This document shows, piece by piece, positions 43,703 to 51,944 of a stretch of DNA of 64,000 nt. Under the pieces are notes generated by a model. It did no database searches, was not told the origin of the DNA, and saw nothing but the letters and a program-made list of their open reading frames with translations. The position numbers were made by a program, and so were the translations under genes. Each line of letters opens with the position of its first letter. Position 1 is the first letter of the stretch. Source of the DNA: Mucilaginibacter agri (GTDB taxonomy: Bacteria; Bacteroidota; Bacteroidia; Sphingobacteriales; Sphingobacteriaceae); NCBI RefSeq assembly GCF_009928685.1, contig NZ_WWEO01000041.1, positions 310,001 to 374,000 on the forward strand, in the 5' to 3' direction.

Positions 43703-44506
43703 TTAAAAGATGTTAAACAAATTGTACTCCAGCCTAACCAGGTACATGTTTTCGCTGTTGCGGGTCATGTCGTTCCAGAGAGGGGTTCGGTACGAAAAAT
43801 CTACCCGGAACACACTATTAAAAATGAGCTGAACGGCAGGTGCGGCATCAACATACCCTTGCCCATAACCAGGGTTGGCTTTACCTAACAATTCGAAATA
43901 CAGATTTAAATTGGTTTGCTTGTAGTTGGTGTAGTTTTTGGGGAACAATAGATACCCTGCCGATAGCGACCATGCTGCCGCATTATACGCATTCCCATCG
44001 GGAATATCATTCTGCGTATTGTTAAAACCACGGATATAACTTGCCGAGCCCGATAATGCCAACTTGTGCAATAGCTGGGTAAATACTACACCGCCCTGTG
44101 CGCCGCTATTGTCGCCCTCTAACGAAATTTCCTGGTTAAATATCGGGTTGTTGATGGCCGATACTTTCGCGAAAATGGCCCCCCGAAAGTGCCGTTGAAC
44201 GCTATCAACAGAAAGGAAACGATATTTGGCATAAACACTCCCACCCTCAAAATGTGAATTAAGGGTGTTAAAGTTCGAGGCATATAACGAACCATGCACC
44301 ATCAGATTTTTGCTTGCCCCGTACATCAGTTCCAACGTGGTGCGGTTGCGAAAATCTGGTTTAAAATAGCCTTGGTTCTCCAGTCGTACGCCAAGCGAGT
44401 TAGTTGCCATATTGCTGGCAGGCTCTGTATTTACATACAACTCCTGCGCAAAGGCAGTTGCTGCCGATATCCATATCAGCAGCAACACGTATAAGTACTT
44501 CATCAA
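43703..44506 (-). CDS. outer-membrane beta-barrel protein of the metal locus
   Basis: The 267-residue precursor has a signal peptide ending A-T-A-F-A-Q (about 21) and then N-T-E-P-A-S-N-M-A-T-N-S-L-G-V-R-L-E, followed by alternating strands with terminal aromatic residues (Y-L-V-R-L-E-Y-N-L-F-N-I-F at the C-terminus), typical of Bacteroidetes barrel proteins. It lies 13 bases upstream of the His/Met-rich gene on the same transcript, which suggests a shared metal-related job. Confidence 0.75.
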   Translation of the reverse strand: MMKYLYVLLLIWISAATAFAQELYVNTEPASNMATNSLGVRLENQGYFKPDFRNRTTLELMYGASKNLMVHGSLYASNFNTLNSHFEGGSVYAKYRFLSVDSVQRHFRGAIFAKVSAINNPIFNQEISLEGDNSGAQGGVVFTQLLHKLALSGSASYIRGFNNTQNDIPDGNAYNAAAWSLSAGYLLFPKNYTNYKQTNLNLYFELLGKANPGYGQGYVDAAPAVQLIFNSVFRVDFSYRTPLWNDMTRNSENMYLVRLEYNLFNIF

Positions 44507-44530
44507 TCAGTATTTGCTGACTTTTGAACC

Positions 44531-45046
44531 TTAAATAGTTACATGGTAAACGCGGCTGCCATCCATTGTGCCAGATTTATAGCAGGCAATAGGCATGGCC
44601 GCGTATTTTTTATAGGTAGATGCAGGGACGAAGTTTTTATCCAACACGGTAACAGCAACCGGTCCATCGAGGGTTTTATCGCCCACATTTAAAAAGTGGT
44701 ACATGGCGCCGTTATAGTTAAAGTGGTAGTTGTTACTCACCTTAACATTATTAAAATCGAAGGTAGCTTTAAGGCTGTTAACCGAAAAGCCGGCGCTTTG
44801 CACTTTCTGACTAATTTGATCTAAGCTAACGGGCACATCTTTCTTAAAGGTGATGATAAAAAGATTGCGGTTAAGATCGGTTTTAATATCACCGATGAAG
44901 TCGAGTTTGCGTAATGATTTTTCGGTTGCGTTTGAGCACATAGAGCAGGTAAGGCCGCTTACCTGTAATTCGGCCTTGGTAAATTGTGCTTTTGCTATGC
45001 TGATGGTGGTAACCAATAAGGCTACAAATATTTTAAGAAATTTCAT
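44531..45046 (-). CDS. secreted heavy-metal-associated (HMA) domain protein
   Basis: A 171-residue precursor with a signal peptide ending A-K-A. The mature N-terminal domain is HMA-like: E-L-Q-V-S-G-L-T-C-S-M-C-S-N-A-T-E-K-S-L, with the metal-binding C-x-x-C (about residues 35-38), then S-A-G-F-S-V near 87. Residues about 95-171 form an additional small domain of unknown type. HMA domains bind Cu(I) or similar soft metals, so this is probably a periplasmic metallochaperone. It is the second gene of the cluster by transcription order. Confidence 0.9.
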   Translation of the reverse strand: MKFLKIFVALLVTTISIAKAQFTKAELQVSGLTCSMCSNATEKSLRKLDFIGDIKTDLNRNLFIITFKKDVPVSLDQISQKVQSAGFSVNSLKATFDFNNVKVSNNYHFNYNGAMYHFLNVGDKTLDGPVAVTVLDKNFVPASTYKKYAAMPIACYKSGTMDGSRVYHVTI

Positions 45047-45131
45047 GATCTTTAAATTTTGAATAAATAATTAAATGCGTGGATTTTAGCCTGCGCGAAA
45101 GCGCGACCAGTTTTGGGCAATAATTAATTAC

Positions 45132-45521
45132 TCAGATCCTGAAATTTTGATTGGCGAGATAAATGGGTGGCTGACTGCTTAACCCGCCCGGTGGCCCGCG
45201 GTTAAAAGCAACAGCTGCTGGCTGGACTGTAAAGGCCGGGGCGAAATCAATAAAAGAGGTCTTCGGCAGATCAACAACAAAAGTTTTGGCTAAGAATGAC
45301 AACGATGAAACTTCGTGGCCATCTTTTACCTTAACTTCAACCTTTTTGTCTTTGCAGCATTTCATGGCTTTAACCACGCGCAGGCTGCTGCACTTTTTAA
45401 CCGGCTCGTTAATTTTTACAGACGATACCTGGTTAAGGCAATAATGAAAGTTAATGGCAAAGCCAAGCACCGTTACTGTATACAGTAAGGACAAAGACAA
45501 TGCTATCGACTTTTTAATCAT
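45132..45521 (-). CDS. HYC_CC_PP family protein
   Basis: The frame opens at 45617, but ATG 45521 gives a clean signal/membrane segment (M-I-K-K-S-I-A-L-S-L-S-L-L-Y) and 129 residues. The name-giving motifs are in order: F-H-Y-C (about 24-27), K-C-C-K-D (about 53-57) and S-Q-P-P-I-Y-L-A-N (near the C-terminus). The family is small, exported and common near metal-resistance genes in Bacteroidetes; the Cys and His residues suggest metal binding. The role is not established. It lies 85 bases upstream of the HMA gene. Confidence 0.85.
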   Translation of the reverse strand: MIKKSIALSLSLLYTVTVLGFAINFHYCLNQVSSVKINEPVKKCSSLRVVKAMKCCKDKKVEVKVKDGHEVSSLSFLAKTFVVDLPKTSFIDFAPAFTVQPAAVAFNRGPPGGLSSQPPIYLANQNFRI

Positions 45522-45639
45522 TGATACAAAGTTAGGTAATGGATATGTAAATACAATGCCATAAAGTGATGTAGAATAATTTATTAATGAGAACGCGGAC
45601 AAGTATATTGCGATCATATCTAAACAAGTTTCCGATTCT

Positions 45640-46215
45640 ATGGATAGAATTTACTTTTTAATATTTACACCCGACAAGAAATTCCGGTTCACGCCTAATT
45701 GGATAATGCTCATCACATCTACTTTGTTAATAGCCTACAGTTGGCTAATTCAAGGTGTTCCGACAGAGAGCATTTTAATTACATGTAGAGATTTGTTTTT
45801 AATAGCTGCGCTTTTAGTTGGTTTATATTTCACGGTTGGCGCTTTCTGGCTCTACGAGCCGCTGGAGGGACTACTAGAAGGAAGAATTGAATTTGAAAAA
45901 GACAAGATTAGGGTAAATGAAAAAATATACGAATTAAAGGATATTATCAACCTCAATTTCCGCTTCAATAATTTTTATGGAGAGAGGCTTGTTCGACTTG
46001 GGAAGAGCTTTAACGGCCTTCTTTCCCAAGGGGTTAATAATTACGTGGAATTTAAAGACCAAAATGCTGAGGTGTATGGGTTCTACTTTAGATTGGATGC
46101 TAAAAATGAATATCTTTCTTTAGCGCCATTTATCAACGAGGCTATAAAATTAAATAAGTTATCATTAGCGAAGGGTGTCGAACTTTTAGGTATTGAGAAT
46201 ATAAACAGTGATTAA
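45640..46215 (+). CDS. unknown membrane protein, 191 aa
   Basis: Not recognised. Two hydrophobic segments (about residues 19-37 and 47-68) are followed by a soluble domain with L-E-G-R-I-E-F-E-K-D-K-I-R-V-N-E-K-I-Y-E-L-K-D-I, a pleckstrin-like or bPH-like strand pattern, and a C-terminal helix. Its composition is AT-rich compared with neighbours, and it is bounded downstream by a terminator, so it is an independent unit. The start ATG at 45640 follows an in-frame stop closely. Confidence 0.6.
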   Translation: MDRIYFLIFTPDKKFRFTPNWIMLITSTLLIAYSWLIQGVPTESILITCRDLFLIAALLVGLYFTVGAFWLYEPLEGLLEGRIEFEKDKIRVNEKIYELKDIINLNFRFNNFYGERLVRLGKSFNGLLSQGVNNYVEFKDQNAEVYGFYFRLDAKNEYLSLAPFINEAIKLNKLSLAKGVELLGIENINSD

Positions 46216-46224
46216 AGCATAAAA

Positions 46225-46256
46225 AAAAGCCCGCTCTATGCAGAGCGGGCTTTTCT
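46225..46256. terminator. bidirectional terminator
   Basis: AAAAGCCCGCTCT (46225-46237) pairs with AGAGCGGGCTTTT (46242-46254) around ATGC, between convergent genes. Confidence 0.9.
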
Positions 46257-46270
46257 AATTAGTACATATC

Positions 46271-46951
46271 TTAATTGCTTGCTTGTTTAGCTTCTGCTTT
46301 CATTTGGTCGTTAGCGACGATTACGATTTCTACACGGCGGTTTAGTGCGCGGCCGTCTGCTGTTTTGTTATCGCCAACTGGTTCGGTTGGACCTTTACCT
46401 TGGGTGCTTAAACGGGCACCGTTAACGCCTCCGGCAACAATTTCACCTTTTACAGATTCCGCACGTCTAACAGATAAATCCATGTTGTGGGCAACGGTAC
46501 CGGTACTATCGGTATGGCCAATGATCAGGATATTGGTTTCCGGGTTTTTAACCAGCGAAGCTGCAAGGTTATCCAGGTTGGTTTTGGCTGCTGATTTTAA
46601 TGCTGTTTTATCAACATCAAATAAAATACCCGAGTCAAATTTAACCACAATACCTTCGCCCTCACGTTCAACAGTAGCGCCCGGTACGTTTTGTTTAATT
46701 TCTGCTGCCTGGCGGTCCATTTTACGGCCGATAAAAGCGCCTGCTGTACCACCTACTGCACCACCAATAATGGCGCCTAATGCGGTATGACCAGTGGCGT
46801 GGCCAATTAATGCACCAACGGTACCGCCTGCACCTGCGCCAATGGCTGCACCTTTTTGTGTCTTGGTAAATGAGTCGCAACCTGATGCAACAATGCAGAA
46901 TGCGGCTATGATAAGGGCTAAAAACGTTGATTTAATTTGTAATGCTTTCAT
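46271..46951 (-). CDS. OmpA family lipoprotein with glycine-zipper region
   Basis: The 226-residue precursor has a lipobox V-A-S-G-C (Cys25). Residues about 32-75 are a Gly/Ala-rich zipper (K-G-A-A-I-G-A-G-A-G-G-T-V-G-A-L-I-G and a second such block), a membrane-associating element, and residues about 105-220 form an OmpA-like peptidoglycan-binding domain: F-D-S-G-I-L-F-D-V-D-K, I-I-G-H-T-D-S-T-G-T and N-R-R-V-E-I-V-I. It probably anchors the outer membrane to peptidoglycan. It is a YiaD-like protein. Confidence 0.93.
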   Translation of the reverse strand: MKALQIKSTFLALIIAAFCIVASGCDSFTKTQKGAAIGAGAGGTVGALIGHATGHTALGAIIGGAVGGTAGAFIGRKMDRQAAEIKQNVPGATVEREGEGIVVKFDSGILFDVDKTALKSAAKTNLDNLAASLVKNPETNILIIGHTDSTGTVAHNMDLSVRRAESVKGEIVAGGVNGARLSTQGKGPTEPVGDNKTADGRALNRRVEIVIVANDQMKAEAKQASN

Positions 46952-47037
46952 TTCGAGATTAAGTTAAGTTGATGCAATTGTGTGTAATGTTTTCATTACA
47001 ATTGAAATGAAGATTGGTTTCAAAAAGCGTTAAAATA

Positions 47038-47071
47038 AAAAGGGGGAACGGCATAAGCCACTCCCCCTTTT
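47038..47071 (-). terminator. terminator downstream of the DUF6515-like gene
   Basis: AAAAGGGGGA (47038-47047) pairs with TCCCCCTTTT (47062-47071); an inner GGC/GCC pair extends the hairpin. Read on the minus strand it follows the stop of the 47089 gene. Confidence 0.75.
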
Positions 47072-47088
47072 CTGGATAAAAATTAAAA

Positions 47089-47862
47089 TTATTTATCTTC
47101 CTGATCGTCGCCCGGAATGCTAACAACACGGTAGCTGGTACGGTCGCCGTTTTTAACTTCTTCTAAATAAATATTATCCGTCGTTACCCAGTACTTTTTG
47201 TTGTTCAGGGTAATTTTTCGTGAGCCTTCCGGTAGTTGATCTGTCATGTCGCCAACATGCGGCATAGGCGGCACGCTGTTATCAACAGCAGTGCTGTCTG
47301 GGTTCATACCTTCGGGATTGGTGTTTAACACACCATCTTTTCCGGCAACTAAATAAACATGTTTGTTATCTGGGGTAATGGCATCCTTATAGTAAACACC
47401 GTTAAACTCATAATACTGGATGCCGTCTATATTTATGGGTTGTGCGCCTTTAGGTAATGAAGGAACCTCTGCGCCGACAGGCGGGGTTGTTACCTGGTAG
47501 CCACCATTTGCACCTGGTTGATAAAATATGCCACCGGCATAGTAATATTGGTTAGGCCCCCATGAAAATCCATAGTACCCGTAAGGTAATGCGCCCACAA
47601 AACCAATGCGCGGATAGCCGAAAGAACTGTAGTAGCCGCCGAAGCCGCCAATGCCAATTCCTACACCAATGCCCACATGCGGATAGCTGTAACGCACGCC
47701 ACCGCCATAATAGCCACCACCGTGGTAACCGCCGCCATAGCCTCCTCTGAAGCCGCCGCCTCCGCCGTGAAAACCTCGTTGTGCGCTGGCTGTAGGTGTA
47801 ATAGAAAAGATAAGTAAACCTGCAAAAAACAGGGTAGATAGGGGTTTTAAGATAGTTCTCAT
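47089..47862 (-). CDS. secreted Gly/Tyr-rich protein, DUF6515-like
   Basis: The 257-residue precursor has a signal peptide ending A-S-A-Q (about residue 28). Residues about 30-95 are Gly/Tyr-rich with G-G-G-Y-H-G-G-G-Y-Y-G-G-G units, and the C-terminal part holds repeated short modules of the type I-D-G-I-Q-Y-Y-E-F-N-G-V-Y-Y-K and Y-W-V-T-T-D-N-I-Y-L-E as in DUF6515 proteins. It probably resides in the periplasm or outer envelope. No activity is known. The Gly-rich region may be variable between strains. Confidence 0.75.
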   Translation of the reverse strand: MRTILKPLSTLFFAGLLIFSITPTASAQRGFHGGGGGFRGGYGGGYHGGGYYGGGVRYSYPHVGIGVGIGIGGFGGYYSSFGYPRIGFVGALPYGYYGFSWGPNQYYYAGGIFYQPGANGGYQVTTPPVGAEVPSLPKGAQPINIDGIQYYEFNGVYYKDAITPDNKHVYLVAGKDGVLNTNPEGMNPDSTAVDNSVPPMPHVGDMTDQLPEGSRKITLNNKKYWVTTDNIYLEEVKNGDRTSYRVVSIPGDDQEDK

Positions 47863-48048
47863 GATATGAATGAATTATTAACGAGCTTTTTTACAAAAAA
47901 ATTATATCGTCTTAAATATAAAACTGTTATTTAGACTAAAAGACCCGCACGGGGTTTAACGGTATTTATAAAAAATATTGCCCTGCATTCGCTAAAAATT
48001 CGTGTAACAATCAATCATTATATCAACTTTTACAATTAACCAAACACA
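47863..48048. other. AT-rich intergenic region before gapN
   Basis: Divergent genes flank these 186 bases, so promoters for both must lie here, but no exact TTG-N19-TAnnTTTG was found by eye. Confidence 0.4.
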
Positions 48049-49671
48049 ATGAGTTTTCAAGATCAAATCAGATCGCTGTTTGTGGAGGAAAGCCAGATAC
48101 CGGAACAGTTCCGTATCGAAGAACTCCACCAGCGTGAATACCTCAGCGGGGGTGAAATGAAGAAATGGGATGGCGAGGTTAGCCAGGTGTACTCACCAAT
48201 ATGTATACCTACTGCCGATGGCCTGAAGCATAAGCTGATCGGAACTTACCCGCTCGGCACCGAAAAGGAAGCGAATGAAGCATTAGAAGCCGCTATGAAG
48301 GCCTACGATAATGGGCGTGGCGAATGGCCAACCATGAGTGTGGAAGGGCGAATTAAGTGTATGCAGAAGTTCATCTATAAAATGATTGAACAGCGCGACC
48401 TGGTAATTAGGCTCATTATGTGGGAGATTGCCAAATCGTACGCCGACTCGGCTAAAGAGTTTGACCGCACGATTGATTATATTAACCAAACCATCGACGC
48501 ATTAAAGCAACTCGATCGTAAATCGTCAAGGTTTGAAATTGCTGAGGGCGTGTTGGCGCAAACCCGCCGTGCACCAATTGGTGTTGTGTTGTGCATGGGG
48601 CCTTTCAACTACCCCTTGAACGAAACGTTTACTACGCTGATCCCGGCGATTATCATGGGTAATACCATTTTATTTAAACCGCCGAAACACGGTACACTGG
48701 TACATTATCCCTTGTTAAGGGCTTTTCAGGAATCATTCCCTGCCGGTGTGGTTAATACGGTTTACGGCCGTGGTGCTAATGTTACCCCATCGCTAATGGC
48801 AAGTGGTAATATCAATGTGCTGGCCTTTATCGGCTCCAGCAAAGTGGCTAATGATTTGAAGAAACGTCATCCTAAGATCAACCGACTGCGTGCGGTATTG
48901 AGCCTCGACGCTAAAAATGCTGCTATTGTTACAAAGCATGCCGATCTTAAACTGGCCGTTAGCGAGTGTATTTTAGGGGCTTTGTCGTTCAACGGACAGC
49001 GTTGTACTGCGCTCAAGATCATCCACGTGCACAAGGATGTGGCCGATGAGTTTTTGCAATTACTAAGCGAAGCTGTTAACAATCTTAAACCCGGGTTGCC
49101 TTGGACACCGGGAGTTAATATTACCCCCGTTGCCGAGCCAACCAAACCAGGGTATTTACAGGCATGTATTACTGATGCTATTGCACATGGTGCCCGCGTG
49201 GTTAACGAAAACGGCGGCACAACGGTAGAGTCGTTCGTATTCCCGGCGGTAATTTATCCGGTTAAAAAGGAGATGAAGCTTTATCTGGAGGAACAATTTG
49301 GTCCGGTTATCCCGGTATTGCCTTTTGATTCTATCGAAGAACCAATCCAGTATCAGATCGAGTCGCCGCATGGTATGCAGGTGAGTATATTTAGTAATGA
49401 TGCACAGGAAGTCGCTAATTTGATAGACCCTTTTGTGAACCTGGTGAGCCGGGTAAACATTAACAGCCAAAGTCAGCGCGGGCCAGACGTTTTCCCATTC
49501 ACAGGACGGAAAGATAGTGCCGAGGGTACCCTGTCTGTATTTGATGCTCTTCGCTCATTCTCTATCCGCTCGCTGGTTGCTGCTAAAGTAAACGACACTA
49601 ACAAGCAGCTCATCAATGAGATTGTTAAAAACCACGATTCTAACTTTTTAAGTACCGACTTTATCTTCTAA
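48049..49671 (+). CDS. NADP-dependent glyceraldehyde-3-phosphate dehydrogenase-like aldehyde dehydrogenase
   Basis: The 540-residue protein is an ALDH-superfamily member closest in motif pattern to the non-phosphorylating GapN group: G-P-F-N-Y-P-L-N-E-T-F-T-T-L-I-P-A (about residues 184-200), K-P-P-K-H-G, F-I-G-S-S-K-V and F-N-G-Q-R-C-T-A-L-K with the nucleophilic Cys (about 323). The motif that usually supplies the general base (E-L-G-G-K-D) reads S-L-D-A-K-N here, so the Glu is Ser. The enzyme would make 3-phosphoglycerate and NADPH from GAP if GapN; the altered motif makes the exact substrate less certain. Confidence 0.85.
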   Translation: MSFQDQIRSLFVEESQIPEQFRIEELHQREYLSGGEMKKWDGEVSQVYSPICIPTADGLKHKLIGTYPLGTEKEANEALEAAMKAYDNGRGEWPTMSVEGRIKCMQKFIYKMIEQRDLVIRLIMWEIAKSYADSAKEFDRTIDYINQTIDALKQLDRKSSRFEIAEGVLAQTRRAPIGVVLCMGPFNYPLNETFTTLIPAIIMGNTILFKPPKHGTLVHYPLLRAFQESFPAGVVNTVYGRGANVTPSLMASGNINVLAFIGSSKVANDLKKRHPKINRLRAVLSLDAKNAAIVTKHADLKLAVSECILGALSFNGQRCTALKIIHVHKDVADEFLQLLSEAVNNLKPGLPWTPGVNITPVAEPTKPGYLQACITDAIAHGARVVNENGGTTVESFVFPAVIYPVKKEMKLYLEEQFGPVIPVLPFDSIEEPIQYQIESPHGMQVSIFSNDAQEVANLIDPFVNLVSRVNINSQSQRGPDVFPFTGRKDSAEGTLSVFDALRSFSIRSLVAAKVNDTNKQLINEIVKNHDSNFLSTDFIF

Positions 49672-49698
49672 TAGACAAATACTTAATTGTAGCATATT

Positions 49699-49736
49699 AA
49701 GCCGGCGCCACGTAATAATGGTGTCGGCTTTTTTAT
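49699..49736 (+). terminator. terminator of the gapN-like gene
   Basis: AAGCCGGCGCC (49699-49709) pairs with GGTGTCGGCTT (49720-49730), using two G-T pairs, followed by a T-run. Confidence 0.75.
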
Positions 49737-49780
49737 TAAAAAAAGCGATATCTTTCGAACACCTGATATTAAACTTTTTG

Positions 49781-50536
49781 ATGAAACCTTACCTTATTGC
49801 TGCAGCCCTGCTGCTTATGTTTTCTTCGTGCGCTAAGCACTATTTTCCATCTGCCATGTTCCAAAATGATGTACAGTATATGACTAAGCCCCATTCAAGT
49901 GATTCGGTGCGGCATGGCACCTATGCATCGGGTGCGTTTATAGGAAACTTCAACATGGGCAATATTAGCGAAAGTGGAGACGCGGGATTGTTGAACGTTT
50001 ACCAATCCTACACTTTAAAAGATCCTAAATTAAGTATCAGTTACGGGGTTTTAGGATTTGCGGGCAATTATTACGGACATCAGGAAAATAATCCCGACGG
50101 GTTTGATAAGAGCTTTTATGGCTTTGGGACCAACTTCTCTATATCTCCCTATATTATAGGTGACAAGATCGACTGGCATTTAATCGGCCTCGACCTGGTT
50201 TACACCAAGGAGTTTGGCGATTATGCTGCTTTCAGGCAAAGGGGAATCAATACGGAGAACTATACTTTTTATCGCAAAACAGATTTATTTACCTACGGCA
50301 TTTTTACCGAGGCTTTGGCAAAAGTATCACCCAAGGTGTCACTGGCATTTAAAGTTGGCCTTAATAATACCCCTGGCCAGAAACAATACATTTCCGGCTT
50401 GCCTTTCGATAATGTTGGGTTCAACGCGGCTGTAAATATTAAGCGTGCTACCATAGGACTTGCCTATAAATTTATGCCAACTGATGTTTGGTTGTCACCA
50501 TCGAGTGTGCAGCTTGGTGGCGGATATCGCTTTTAA
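49781..50536 (+). CDS. putative outer-membrane lipoprotein, barrel-like
   Basis: The frame opens at 49718 inside the preceding terminator, so ATG 49781 (M-K-P-Y-L-I-A-A-A-L-L-L-M-F-S-S-C) is the start, giving 251 residues with lipobox F-S-S-C (Cys17). The mature part has many Gly/Tyr/Phe-rich alternating strands (S-Y-G-V-L-G-F-A-G-N-Y-Y-G, F-G-T-N-F-S-I-S-P-Y-I-I-G) and ends G-G-G-Y-R-F, a barrel-type C-terminus. Function unknown. Confidence 0.75.
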   Translation: MKPYLIAAALLLMFSSCAKHYFPSAMFQNDVQYMTKPHSSDSVRHGTYASGAFIGNFNMGNISESGDAGLLNVYQSYTLKDPKLSISYGVLGFAGNYYGHQENNPDGFDKSFYGFGTNFSISPYIIGDKIDWHLIGLDLVYTKEFGDYAAFRQRGINTENYTFYRKTDLFTYGIFTEALAKVSPKVSLAFKVGLNNTPGQKQYISGLPFDNVGFNAAVNIKRATIGLAYKFMPTDVWLSPSSVQLGGGYRF

Positions 50537-50537
50537 A

Positions 50538-51392
50538 TTACATGCTTGTATACGCTTTCACGGTTTGCCTTTGCGAGCCAAGTCCATCTATGCCTAGCTC
50601 AACAACATCGCCTTCTTTCAAAAATACAGGTGGTTTTAGTCCGATTCCCGATCCGGCCGGGGTTCCGGTTGATACAATATCTCCGGGTAAAAGCGTCATA
50701 AACTGCGTGATATATGATACGAGGTAATGGGGTTTAAAGATCATATCGTCGGTGTTGCCATTTTGCATTGGCTTGCCGTTTAAGTTTAGCCATACGCGTA
50801 GATTGTTGATATCGTCTACTTCATCTGGCGTAGCTATAAATGGCCCCATTGGTGCAAAGGTATCGCAGCCTTTACCCTTATCCCAGGTGCCGTTTCGCTC
50901 AAACATAAAAGCGCGTTCTGATACATCATTGTGCAGCACGTAGCCTGCTATATAATCTGCAATGTCTGCCTCATCAACGTAAGTAGCCTTTTTGCCAATA
51001 ACTACTGCCAGTTCGCATTCCCAATCTGTTTTTTCGGAGCCTTTTGGTATGATGATCTCATCATCCGGTCCATTTAATGCCGTATTGCTTTTGATAAAGA
51101 TAACCGGTTCGGACGGAATCGGTGCGCCCACCTCTATCGCATGGTCTGTATAATTAAGGCCAATGCAAACTATTTTCGACGGCCTGGTAGGGCTGCCTAA
51201 ACGCACATCGTCGGCTATTGGGGTAAGTTTGTGTTTCTTTTTGGCAATTAGTGCACTTAGCTGCTCCATGCCATGGTTAGTAAAAAAAGCTTCGTTGTAA
51301 TCATTTACGTACGCCGAAACATCGTATTTGATATTATCTATAATCACACCGGGTTTCTCTTGCCCGGCTTGCCCGTGTCGTATCAATTTCAT
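50538..51392 (-). CDS. fumarylacetoacetate hydrolase (FAH) family protein
   Basis: The 284-residue protein has an FAH C-terminal domain: K-I-V-C-I-G-L-N-Y-T-D-H-A (about residues 70-82), E-P-V-I-F-I-K-S-N-T-A-L, D-W-E-C-E-L-A-V-V-I-G-K (metal Glu and Asp) and the S-T-G-T-P-A-G-S-G-I-G motif near 240. The family includes hydrolases and isomerases of ring-cleavage products such as 2-keto-4-pentenoate hydratases and acylpyruvases. The substrate cannot be told; no aromatic-degradation genes are near. Confidence 0.93.
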   Translation of the reverse strand: MKLIRHGQAGQEKPGVIIDNIKYDVSAYVNDYNEAFFTNHGMEQLSALIAKKKHKLTPIADDVRLGSPTRPSKIVCIGLNYTDHAIEVGAPIPSEPVIFIKSNTALNGPDDEIIIPKGSEKTDWECELAVVIGKKATYVDEADIADYIAGYVLHNDVSERAFMFERNGTWDKGKGCDTFAPMGPFIATPDEVDDINNLRVWLNLNGKPMQNGNTDDMIFKPHYLVSYITQFMTLLPGDIVSTGTPAGSGIGLKPPVFLKEGDVVELGIDGLGSQRQTVKAYTSM

Positions 51393-51427
51393 GGTAGGTA
51401 ATGCTTATCTTGTAGCTGTTTCCAAAT

Positions 51428-51847
51428 ATGAAAAAAACTGTCTGGTTATTGTGTTTAATTTGTTGCGGATGTGTAAAAAAGGACAATCAGCAAGCATTTG
51501 GCGTGAAGGTGATGGGGGCTAACGCCATCGGCTTTAACAACGTCGATTATAATGCGCTGGCAAATTTGCAGCAGGATAGCCTTACTACAGCTCAGTGGCA
51601 GGCCATTCTGCCCGTTTATCGTATGCCGGCAGATTCGGATATGAAAGACTTTCAGCAGCCCCAGCCAGGCAGGTACCAGCTTAAAGATAGTACGCTTGTT
51701 TTTTTGGCAGACACCCCATTTCGGCAACATAGCCGATATTTTGCACGCTACTATCGCCTGCACGATGATAGCAATGTGTGGACTTTGCTTAAAGGTAAAT
51801 GGAAACATAGCACCCCGCAGTACACAGAATGCACTTTTACACCTTAA
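51428..51847 (+). CDS. small putative lipoprotein, 139 aa
   Basis: Not recognised. The N-terminus M-K-K-T-V-W-L-L-C-L-I-C-C-G-C has several Cys and a possible lipobox ending at Cys15. The mature part contains V-D-Y-N-A-L-A-N-L-Q-Q-D-S-L-T-T-A-Q-W, D-F-Q-Q-P-Q-P-G-R-Y and a C-terminal W-T-L-L-K-G-K-W-K-H. It could be an exported protein of an ordinary small family. The next gene, rimP, has its own promoter. Confidence 0.65.
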   Translation: MKKTVWLLCLICCGCVKKDNQQAFGVKVMGANAIGFNNVDYNALANLQQDSLTTAQWQAILPVYRMPADSDMKDFQQPQPGRYQLKDSTLVFLADTPFRQHSRYFARYYRLHDDSNVWTLLKGKWKHSTPQYTECTFTP

Positions 51848-51852
51848 ACTAC

Positions 51853-51882
51853 TTGAAAATCAAATAAAAGTTATTATATTTG
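51853..51882 (+). promoter_or_regulatory. consensus promoter of the rimP-nusA-infB operon
   Basis: TTG (51853-51855), 19 bases, TATATTTG (51875-51882). This is an exact match to the Bacteroidetes promoter. Transcription should begin near 51888-51891. Confidence 0.8.
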
Positions 51883-51891
51883 CATTATCTG

Positions 51892-51925
51892 AAAAGAGGG
51901 GGCACATTGCCCCCTCTTTTTGGTT
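51892..51925 (+). terminator. hairpin with T-run at the predicted 5' end of the rimP operon mRNA
   Basis: AAAAGAGGGGGC (51892-51903) pairs perfectly with GCCCCCTCTTTT (51909-51920) and a T/G-rich stretch follows. By form it is an intrinsic terminator for the lipoprotein gene ending at 51847, but it lies downstream of the rimP promoter and would also be the first structure of the rimP transcript. Confidence 0.7.
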
Positions 51926-51944
51926 TTATCAGTTAAACGTTACG

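Noticed and set aside
46275..46790. 171-codon plus-strand frame opposite the OmpA lipoprotein
   Set aside because: Antisense of a conserved domain, with no start context or family.
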